Assembly: GCA_023376005.1 (NCBI GenBank)
Contig: CM042145.1
Span: forward strand, 15,498,482-15,562,481
Source: Doryteuthis pealeii
Lineage: Eukaryota > Mollusca > Cephalopoda > Myopsida > Loliginidae
Direction of reading: 5' to 3'
Length of the DNA: 64,000 nucleotides
Part shown: positions 55,005-64,000 of the stretch, in pieces
Numbering within the stretch: the stretch's first letter is position 1
Layout: each line of letters starts with the position of its first letter
Notes under the pieces: generated by a model
What the model was told of the DNA's origin: nothing
The model's input: the letters and a program-made list of their open reading frames with translations, nothing else
Databases searched by the model: none
Program-made: the position numbers and the translations under genes

Positions 55005-55670
55005 TTCTAAAAAGTGTTTGTATTTTTCTTTTGAAGTGAGGATCATTTTACAGCCAAATAATTTTCATTCTGTTCATCAGGATGTAAGACATCCTAACAG
55101 ATTACAAATCCAAGTCGGATTTATAAAATATTGGATGTGGATCATTGCCTGACAGATTAGATATTTGTATACAAGTTGTATATTTTCTTAATCTATCACC
55201 CTTAGGATCTGTCTATTACTGGATCATATAAAATGTTTGAAAATGGAAATTGATTGATTTTTTTAATGTTTTTTTTTCTAATACTGTGAAAAATAGAACA
55301 ATATATTTTTAAATATAATTTATATAAGTGGTTTTGAAAACGGTTAAATTAGGGTTTAAACTGGTTTGATACCAAATTGAAAAACTTTAGACAACAAATG
55401 GTTTTGGTTGCTTCTGTGGCGATATCGCCCAGTTTGAATTCATAAAGTGCAAATTCCCAAATTAGACTATATTGCGCATTCATCTGTGCAGTTTTAAAAT
55501 GACAGAGTGAAGCAATGCACATGTCAGCACACCAACTACCACAATACTACCAATCTCAGCGGTTACATTTCACAGCTTGAACTGTTTCAGTCACATGGTA
55601 TATATATTTACCAAACCCTCTGCATGAGCAGGATGCGACACAAGGTCATGTGGCATGTATATCATGTAAC

Positions 55671-55941
55671 TGGAGGCGTGTGGTGTAATGGTTAGAGTCG
55701 TGGGAAATAGACTCATTGACCTGAGTTCAAATCCTGGATGTGACTGTTTGCATTTCACATAGTGCTAGTAGCCTTGGGAAAGATATGCATCCAACTACTC
55801 TCCCCCCAGTTATGGGTAAATAGTAGAGCAGACTGAGATATTTAACCTTGGTTAGCTAACCAATCTAGAAGAAGGAAAAATCTGAATTCAAACCTGTTAA
55901 ACTCCACTTAAGAAATTGACCTTGTGTTGCATCCTGCTCGT

Positions 55942-55946
<5 letters not shown>
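55671..55946 (+). mobile_element. tRNA-headed SINE, family A
   Basis: A-box GTGGTGTAATGGTTAGAGTC, B-box GAGTTCAAATCCTGG, body ending TTGCATCCTGCTCGTGG, then a TA-rich tail. The best-preserved copy in the window. Confidence 0.9.
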
Positions 55947-55992
<46 letters not shown>

Positions 55993-56035
55993 GTATATAT
56001 ATATATGTATGTATATATATATATATATATGTATG
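55947..56035. repeat. (TA)n / (TATG)n microsatellite
   Basis: TA runs with GTATG interruptions following the SINE tail. A second TA run is at 56292-56333. Confidence 0.95.
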
Positions 56036-56291
56036 ATGGCAGCAAAAAAAAAAAAATAAACAAATAAATAAAAGTTCAACAGTTCAAAGAATATAATGGT
56101 GAACTTCAAAAAGTCCAACAATGAGCTGCACGAAAGTGGCTCTTTAGTCCTGCCAAAGTCTTGCACATCTTCCCACATTTACAGATAATTCCAGGGAGCA
56201 CAGAGTATTTTATTAGTCCATCCCGCCGATGCACAGATTGGTGACTGATCATGCCAGCCTTACTCATACATAGCCTTCCACACTGGTCACA

Positions 56292-56336
<45 letters not shown>

Positions 56337-57783
56337 TCCTTGTACTGCTTCAACATTTCTGTTGTGTCAGAATATTGCGGTCGTTTACAAAATTTTACGC
56401 TAGGTAACAAATAAAAATTTAAAAAATAGACAAATAATATACTGAGGAAAATGAACCAAACAGAGGCCCAAAAAAACGAGTGAGACACTTACAATTTAAA
56501 ATCCACTATATTTTTATTCAATAATTTTCCTACTTTAGCTGGTCTGTTAATTGCACTGATTTCCTCATGCAGGGATTTTTCTTTAACATTAATAAAAAAA
56601 TAACATTACAAAAACATTACTTGCCGTCTGACTACAAACGAAACACCGTAATAGCACTTGTTCTTATTTTCAGTAGTCGTGATTGAAAATTCTGAGCCTG
56701 TTTTTATTCTCTTTGTTCTTCTTCCTTTTTTTCTCTCCTTTCTTTCCAAATTCTTGTTTTCAACTTTTAACTTTCTTTCTTCCTTTTTTCTTCTTTCTTT
56801 CAAATGCTAAGACCCAGTGGTCAAAGTTCTTTTAAAAATACAGAGAATCGTTCACAAAATCTTTTCTCTTAATTTTTCTTCGACTCGCTCACAAGTCGTG
56901 ACATTTGCTTCTTCTTCAAAGTATCAAAATTTCCGGAAACTTTCCTGCAAGGACGTACACGCCTCAAAGTCAATTCTTTTGTTGAATCTAATTCTTCATA
57001 GGAAGAAATGAAAGAAAATAGTTGTTCGGTCATAGCAATCTGAGGCTGTCGAAAAAAGGGCTCTTAGGCCCGAGAACCGAATAGCCCACGTCTGCTGCTC
57101 ACAGCAGTCAAACCAAAAAACAGCTTGTTCCAAGTCAGCTATTCTCCCTGTCCCCTTCCAGGGACCTCACAACTGACTAATCACAGGGCTTCTAAAATTC
57201 GCTGCGAGAATTTCAAAAAAATTACCACTACTGAACCTAAAAAAATATAATTTTTTACAAAACATCCCCCTGGAGGGTTGGGGCGAGTTGTTGCGGCCAT
57301 TTCACTGAGCTTTCCCCACCAAAATTTCTAAAGTTAGAGTAGTATTATTTAAGTAATTTATCTAAATTCACAGGAGTAACTGAAACAATGGTCTTTGCAT
57401 ATTTTACAACTACAGTGGCCACACCTTAGATAAACTGCATGAAAATTTTATCTCACGCCTACATAGCATGAGGTTTAAAATTACTATTGATACCAACCTA
57501 ACTAATTTTAATTTCCTAGACATTAATTCCGAAAGAAATATACATAAGACATACCATAAGCCTAACAAGAAATTGAAATATATAAGACATAGGATTCTGC
57601 CACCCATCTATTGTTAGTTGCATAACCTTCTTTTCTTTTTATCATATCTTCTGGGCTGGCCAAATTCTTCTATCTGGGCTGATTTCTCTGTCTTCTGATC
57701 TTCTTTCTGGGATTTCTTAGGCCGACTTGGGTATTTCTTGATCTTTGTGTCTCTTTTGTTCTTACAAATGAACACAAGACTTA

Positions 57784-57785
<2 letters not shown>

Positions 57786-57831
<46 letters not shown>
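57786..57831. repeat. (TA)n microsatellite (copy B)
   Basis: Counterpart of 29726-29763 with more TA units. Confidence 0.95.
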
Positions 57832-58164
57832 TATGTAAGTGAGAAAAATGGAAGTGAATCCGACAATTATGTTGAAAGATAAATGAAAAGCAAATGTTGT
57901 ATGGATAAAGATTTATTTATTGAAATGCCAACATGTGTTTTTACCAAGAGTTTTTCCTTGTATACATTGTATCCTATTTAGTATTATTTCAAATATAAAA
58001 TAAAATAAAATAATAATAATAGAAAAACATCAAATTTCAGTATACAAAAAGCGGTCTTCTTCGGGAAAGAATATTTTGATATTTTTTTTCAAAATATAAG
58101 AATATCCTGCCCCCGAGGAAGATCGCTTTTTGTTAGAATTGGTAGTATCGTGGTAGTTGGTTGG

Positions 58165-58480
58165 CTGGCTGGTTGGTTGATTGGATTTTACAGCATGTCA
58201 ACCCTTGTTGGGTTATTCTATGCTGAAGATGTTTTGTTTTACTCATTTTTGATGGGTATTCAAAATTCTTTTTCAAAATCAAATTTCTTTTTAAACACAT
58301 TTTTTTCTATTTAACCCATATACGATACCCTAACAGGTACTACCACTCTGCGTCAGAGTAGACCTGGAGGTACAGGCAATAAAGGAGTACTCCACACTCC
58401 TCAGAACTCCAAAATTGGAACTTCACCATTAGATCCAGTTTAACATCATACCCAGGACACTAAGATCCTTGGCCACCGCC
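58165..58480 (+). repeat. Interspersed repeat R1 (copy B)
   Basis: Duplicate of 30080-30430. The second partial copy is at 58840-59025. Confidence 0.7.
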
Positions 58481-59131
58481 TTCTAGCGCATATGTGGTAA
58501 AAAGGATTGGCGGTTTGCCATGAAGGGCAATAGGGTTGGGATAATCATATAGATGCTAGGGCTTGATGCAATTAGCCAATTGATTTGAAGGGGTCTCTCC
58601 GACCACCTGTCTAGTCCAAATAAGAGCCAAAGTGGAGTGTTGCATGTCATGGACTGCGCAGCCACTGGAATTCCATTATTAAGCATCACAGTCTGTCCCC
58701 CATGATCAACAAGTGGCCCCACTGAGGGGATTTTATCCCTCTGCAGAGGTGCACCCCAACCGACAGGTAGATTGTTAAATGGACCTACAACTCTGGAGAT
58801 GAAATTTGTCTTTTTTTTTTAAGTCATTTTTTTTTATTTAACCCATAGATGGTACTCTAACAGGTACTACCACTCCGGGTCAGAGTAGACCTGGAAGTAA
58901 TGGCAATGAAGGGGTACTCCTTACTCCTCAGAAATCCAAAATTGGAACTTCACCATTAGATCCAGTTTAACCCAGTCATACCCTGGACACTAAGACCCTC
59001 GGCCACCGCCTTCTAGTGCATATGTGATGAAAAGGATTGGCAGTTGTTTGCTAAGAAAAAAATATGATTTGGATTTTTTTTTTTCATTCCGTGGAGTTTC
59101 AACAAGATACACTTGCGTTATATATCTATTT

Positions 59132-59420
59132 ATGGAGGCGCGTGGACTAATGGTTAGAGTCGTAGGAAATGGACTCGTCAACCCGAGTTCAATTCCTGGA
59201 CGAAGCTGTTGGCATTTCACATGGCGCTAATACCCTTGGGAAAGGTATGAATCCAATTCTCCCTCCAGCTATGAGTAAATAGCAGGGCAGACTGGACTCT
59301 TTAACCATAGCTAGGTAACCAGTCTAAGAGAAAGAAAACTCTAAATTCAAACCTGTTAAACTCTGCTTAAGTAATTGACCTTGTGTCGCATCCTGCTCGT
59401 GTGGACGGGTTGGTAGATAT
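59132..59420 (+). mobile_element. tRNA-headed SINE, family A (copy B)
   Basis: Duplicate of 31068-31355 with the same A-box and B-box. Confidence 0.88.
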
Positions 59421-60378
59421 ATATATCTATTGATGGATAACCTTCTTTTACTTCTTCTTATATTCTTATCGATCTTCTTAGCTGGTCGGATCATCTATTC
59501 TTCTATGTTTCTATTTGAGCTGATTGCTCTCTCTCTCTCTCTCGATCTTCATTCTGGGACACCTTGGGACTCCTTGGGACTTCTTGGGTGTCTTTGGGAC
59601 TTCTTGGATGTTTGTTCTTGGGTTTGTCTTCATGACCATCTTCTTGTTGTTATTGATGAACATAAAGACTTAGCTTATTTTTGAGACATCTTTATTTCAA
59701 AGCCCAAGGTAACTGTATTAGTGGAGAGAAATAGCTATGCTGGAGTGACGCCATTTATGTCAGTCTTCTTCGGTCTCCCAACTAAAACTCTGTAACTTGT
59801 TCTCACAATCGGATTGACCAATTAGAAAACAGCTACAAGGTCAATGATAGATTAAGCCTTTTCAATTATTTTATGGGTATTTTCCATGACTCTTTATTAC
59901 CAGTTACATTATAAATTCTATACTAAGGTACATAATTAATAGGCAACCTGTTATGTTTTTAACATACAGATAAATATTGGAGGATTGAAATGATAATGCA
60001 AGATCAGGTTGTTGTAAAATTAACAATGTTTTATTTAACACAGGATAGAAAATGCTTCTATTCTCAAGCGACTTAACCAGCACTGCGTTCCAAACGTAAA
60101 CAAATACCATCCACAAGTAAGATGGCGGAGACCTCACTTCCGGCTTTGGCAAATTAAAGGGGAGCAACTCTATTTTTGTTTTAAGTCTATTTTTGTTAGG
60201 TGTTCCTAACACAACCTATTATGTAACACCTATGAGAGTATTCTTCACAGGATGTTGCGAAGATATTAAATTCTAGAAAATAACAAATAAAATTTTGCAT
60301 TTTATCTGAAAGTTCCATTATAATTTAGTAAATATTTACATCCAAAATGAAATTGGAAATCTGTGAAATATTATTTCC

Positions 60379-60686
60379 TTATTTCAGATGATAGTTTGTA
60401 CAAGGGTCATTCAATAAATAAGGGGAATTTTGCTTAAGGAGTTTGCAATAAGAAGCACTGTTTACAGTTGAAACTTTTTCAAGAAATCCAATAGGGATGA
60501 GTCCTTTCATATCCCACAACACTGTCAGCATGGCCTTCTTTACTGACCACTGCACCCAGAACTTTTTCTTCATGGAAGGGTAAGCATGTTTAAGTCGCCA
60601 CAATTTGGAATAGCCTCAAAACAAATTTCTGTGAGATTAAAATAATGTTTGTAATAAACCAATTCCAAAAAATGCAGATTGACATT
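60379..60686 (-). mobile_element. Mariner transposase fragment (copy B)
   Basis: Duplicate of 32318-32625, with the same TVLWDMKGLIPIGFLEK reading. Confidence 0.78.
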
Positions 60687-61034
60687 TTTGAAAAAAAATC
60701 TTTAAAAAGATTTATTTTGCTCTTTTTTAAAAAAATGATACTTATTCATTGACCCTCATAAATTGGAATATGGAATTTGGAAAAAATGTATTTTCGTTGA
60801 TTTTGAAGTTTTTTGATGGACTTTGTTGGATGATTAATTTCTTTTTTGAGTGGCACAAAATGGCAACAATCTGTGGGTTTTTTGGTTGTTTAATTATTTG
60901 TTTTTTTTTTTCCTCATGGATTCACTTTCATGGAAATATCCCTGCGTGATCTCTGTAAAAATAAAGTTTGAAATAATAAACTGGATGCAGATAAAATCAA
61001 ATTTTGGATTTTCCTTATTTCATCAAAACATTAT

Positions 61035-61265
61035 ATACAAGGTGTGTCGAAAAAGTATTGAGATTGAAGCTGTATTTACCAAGATAGGAATGAACAATAA
61101 ATGTAATGTTAATTTTTTTCAGAATACATGGTGTGTCAAAAAGTACAGATTTTAAAGCTGTATTTACCAAGATAGAAGTGAAGAATGAAGAAAACGTTAA
61201 TTTTTCAGAATACAAGGTGTGTCAAAAAGTACCGAAAATCTCGATACTTTTTTGACACACATTGT
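61035..61265. mobile_element. Mariner-terminus repeats (copy B)
   Basis: Duplicate of 32985-33215, with ACAAGGTGTGTC motifs and the inverted TTTTTGACACACATTGTAT end. Confidence 0.65.
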
Positions 61266-61316
61266 ATATATATGCATATATGAAGAAAAATGGATATAAA
61301 TCCAACAATGTAATTT

Positions 61317-61987
61317 AGTATAAAGTTTTTGAAAAAACAAAAATAAGTCAAAGATTGATTTACAGAAAGCTGACACAAAAGCGTTTCGGTTTTAATCAAA
61401 CCATCAACGGGGGTCAGCTTGGTTAATAATTATTAACCAAGTTGGGCCCTGTTGTGTGTGTGTTGGCATCCTTCCGTCTGCAAAAGACGATGGAGTAGTG
61501 TCCAATTTTTTATTTATTTAGTGATTGGAACTACGTAGCCTGGGTGCATTCATATGGAGGATGAGCTGTTGCCCAAGCAGCAAATCCTACTTCTCCACAC
61601 TGCCGCTGTGATCCAAAGGAAAAGTAAGGAACCAATGCAGTTTGGCAACAGTAGTGTCCCAGGAGTTGCTGGGTAACACTGGATTTCAGCGTCACTCCAC
61701 CTTAGGGACTCCAGCTCCGGATTTGTATTTGAGGTTTATTCCCCTAACCTTTCCTTGGGATGAGGTAAAGCCGCTAGGCAGTGGAGGTTTTGTGTTGGAT
61801 TTTCCTTGTCCTAGATGGGTTGCCGGCCAAGGCTAAAGAGCCCCTTCTGACCGGTTTGGGGATTTAAGTGAGTAGTAAGTACCCCAATCCTACTACTGTC
61901 AGTGTTCCAGTAGCAGATACGCTTTAACGTTGGTTTTCGGTAAGTCAATCTTTGACTTATTTTTGTTTTTTCAAAAACTTTATACTA
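61317..61987. mobile_element. Inverted-repeat element in the copy B-specific block
   Basis: TIRs of about 46 bp: AGTATAAAGTTTTTGAAAAA at the left and TTTTTCAAAAACTTTATACT at the right, with one mismatch seen. A TA dinucleotide is on each side, which would suit a Tc1/mariner-type target. The interior is GC-richer, with GATGAGCTGTTGCCCAAGC and GGTTGCCGGCCAAGGCT, and has no transposase. Confidence 0.7.
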
Positions 61988-61988
61988 T

Positions 61989-61989
61989 A

Positions 61990-62042
<53 letters not shown>

Positions 62043-62068
62043 ATATATATATAGAGAGAGAGAGAGAG
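61989..62068. repeat. (TA)n(GA)n microsatellite
   Basis: Long TA run, then ATATAATATA, then a GA run. Confidence 0.95.
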
Positions 62069-62194
62069 AAGTAAAATTTGGAATGAAATCTACTGTTATG
62101 AGAAAGAAAAAGACAGTTTGAAGCTTCAGATTGACATATCTCACAAGTGGTTTCTAGTAAAGCATTCAGTTTGGTTTTTCCAAATTGTCTTTTC

Positions 62195-62734
62195 GGACCA
62201 AGTAACCAATGAACACCCCAGCTGGGAGCTGTTTTGAAAGGAACACCTTTTGATTTTCACCATAAACTCCCGGTTGTTTGTTTATAAACAACGGAAGATT
62301 TTTTTTGCATTAGAATTTCACTGTAAATTTTTTTAAAAAGTTTGTTCATGTATATTTACAACCCAAAGGCATGTTTTTATACTAAAATAGATTTTGATTT
62401 TCATTAAAAAAATTAGTTATTTCATGTTGTTGTTGTTAATTCAATAGGAATTTATTTAAAGTTTTAAAAACTTTAAACGAAAGATACATTTTTATATTAA
62501 AATAGTTTTTATTTAATCAGAAGAGAAATGCAAGTATGTTTATTTAAATGAAAATAGTTTTTATTTACAAAATATCTTTTAAGTTTATTTAAATAAAAGG
62601 ATGTTGGGAGCAAGTAACCAATAATTAACTATTTTTAAAAAATTAAAATCGAAAACTATTTTAGTATAAAAATGTGCCTTTGGTGTTCCTTTCAAAACAG
62701 CTCCCAGCTGGGGTGCTTATTGGTTACTTTGTCC
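62195..62734. mobile_element. hAT-type non-autonomous element with 8-bp TSD
   Basis: Begins GGACCAAGTAACCAATGAAC and ends with the complement (GGTTACTTTGTCC). The 8-bp duplication GTCTTTTC lies at 62187-62194 and 62735-62742. Same family and the same 540-bp length as 16415-16954; an extra AGCAAGTAACCAATAA lies internally near 62610. Confidence 0.9.
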
Positions 62735-62749
62735 GTCTTTTCTTATATA

Positions 62750-63160
62750 CAGCCTTGTGTAAATTAATTGAAACAAAACAAATAATTCTGTTATTATTAT
62801 AATATCCACAATCTCTCTGTAATGCTTGCCAGTGTGTTTGTGCAGCATTACAATTTTTATACACTTCCTTGGAGTAACGTCCATCACAGACAATGGCTGT
62901 AGGACAACTAATCGATACTCGAGACAATAGTGTCATGGCGTGATAAAAATCTGATACAATAACAGATGATGCAATATTTTTCAAGGCTAAACAAATTTCA
63001 TCATTCATCCTAAAAATAGATTCGTATTACTGCACACCACTGCAAACGACCTAATCCAAGGAAAAATAGAAATCGATTTCACCCTGTCACTCCAGTAGGT
63101 CCAAAATTGACCGCATGGTGAAAGAACGAAAACTAAAGTGATTGTTTCAATTAATTTGGA
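62750..63160. mobile_element. Candidate TIR element in the copy B-specific block
   Basis: AAATTAATTGAAACAA near 62760 is inverted as TTGTTTCAATTAATTTGG near 63143. The interior holds a 94-codon minus-strand open frame (63008-62724, beginning MNDEICLALKNIASSVIVSD) that I do not recognise. Confidence 0.5.
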
Positions 63161-63232
63161 TTAGTATGTATGCTTTGTGACACTCAGTCATTCCTGTCTT
63201 TGTTGGACTAAGAACTTTTCAGCAATTTTTAC

Positions 63233-63523
63233 TCAGTGGTCTGTTGGAATAACAAAATCACCAGATGACAATTTTTTTTTCTTATCAATTAATACTAGGT
63301 CTGGTCTTCTGGTTAGGATTAGGTGATCCGTCTTGTATCTCACCTCCACAAGTTTTATGAGTCTTATAAAGGTAGATTTTAAACCAGAAATATTTATTTT
63401 TCTTACCTCAAATTTGTCAATAAAGGTGGCAAATATACCAAGATTTTCCGTGTGTTGATGTTTTTGTCCGATTCCTCCAAAATAATACAATGTTGACTGA
63501 ACTCTTTTTAATGCTTCATCCAA
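63233..63523 (-). mobile_element. Non-LTR retrotransposon C-terminal fragment (copy B)
   Basis: Duplicate of 34050-34353, reading TDHLILTRRPDLVLIDKKKK on the minus strand. Confidence 0.65.
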
Positions 63524-64000
63524 GAATCTGACAGGAATTGATTGTTTGTTTTGTATGAGGAAGAAAATTCTTTCTAATGTTTAAGGAATTTCTTTGTTTC
63601 ATTTTAATTCCTATAAAAATACTAAGGTGAGTTAAAAGATTTGAAATATTTTGGTTACAAAAAAAAAAAAGAAAAGAAAAAGTGAATTTTTGATATAGTA
63701 AAATGCCCTTTTTTAACAATGCTGGGTGAGAAAAAAATTCGCAAATTTTTGGTATGTGCTTGTTAGCAAGCACGTGACGAAAGCAGTTCAAGCCATGAGG
63801 TACCTGCTAGAATTGGTAGTATTAATGGTAATTGGTTGGTTGGTTGGTTAGTTTTATGGCATGTCAACCCATTGGATCATTTTAAGCTGAAGATATTATA
63901 TTTTATTCATTCTAGATGGGTACTCAATTTTTAAAAAAACTCATGTTTTTCTATTTCTCTGAATTTTTGAGATGAGGCTTGATAATTAGTATTATTTGTA

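Larger units (their letters stand above)
55590..57079. other. About 1.5-kb block present only in copy B
   Basis: Copy A passes directly from GAACTGTTTCA to ATAGCCAACGTC at 28991. Copy B has this block between the same flanks. It contains an inverted SINE tail (55600-55660), a full SINE A (55671-55946), two long TA/TATG microsatellites and about 750 bp of unrecognised AT-rich DNA. No TSD-bounded single element explains it, so deletion from copy A is as likely as insertion. Confidence 0.8.
46236..64000. repeat. Large duplication, copy B
   Basis: Collinear with 19935-34844 from the first base after the gap to the last base of the window. It is longer because of a block at 55590-57079 and a replaced block at 61318-63156. 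Confidence 0.95.

Noticed and set aside
62724..63008. 94-codon minus-strand open frame beginning MNDEICLALKNI as a gene
   Set aside because: No family recognised; lies inside a candidate TIR element, so kept only as a note there.
1..64000. CRISPR arrays, operons, phage or bacterial mobile systems
   Set aside because: Spliced genes, SINEs, LINEs and microsatellites show animal nuclear DNA; no regularly spaced direct-repeat array found.

Overview
The window is AT-rich, repeat-dense animal nuclear DNA with long introns, canonical GT-AG splice sites and many tRNA-headed SINEs. Two conserved metazoan genes are recognisable. The repeat content, especially two tRNA-headed SINE families, (TTGG)n-headed repeats, hAT-type MITEs and Penelope/LINE/mariner debris, suggests a lophotrochozoan, most likely a cephalopod mollusc. 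That species guess is inference. No bacterial, CRISPR or operon-type feature is present.

Layout. 1-3244 is repeat-bearing DNA downstream of a gene. 3245-14988 (minus strand) is a four-coding-exon LSM11 gene, the Sm-like U7 snRNP subunit (287 aa). 423 bp from its start codon, in divergent orientation, begins a seven-exon gene at 15412-27901 (plus strand) for a 299-aa coiled-coil protein of the DUF4515 family that aligns best with CCDC166. Both start codons have an in-frame stop a few codons upstream, and exon phases agree throughout in both genes. A pyrimidine-rich block of about 500 bp directly follows the CCDC166-like stop codon.

28.4-39.2 kb is a graveyard of SINEs, mariner, LINE and Penelope-like fragments. 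39270-43845 is a nearly intact Ty3/gypsy LTR retrotransposon with near-identical LTRs, broken by one frameshift inside pol. 45411-45840 is an animal heme-peroxidase exon readable only across three frames. 46226-46235 is a run of ten N.

From the first base after that gap (46236) to the window end, the sequence repeats 19935-34844. The repeat includes CCDC166-like exons 3-7 with only synonymous changes, plus insertion/deletion polymorphisms of mobile elements and different tandem-repeat copy numbers. Because the second copy begins exactly at an assembly gap, the simplest reading is an uncollapsed second haplotype placed in tandem. A true recent segmental duplication cannot be excluded from the sequence alone. 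I found no clearly new biological system. The most useful observations are the gap-bounded duplication, the divergent LSM11/CCDC166-like pair, the family of 8-bp-TSD foldback elements, and a few odd structured segments.
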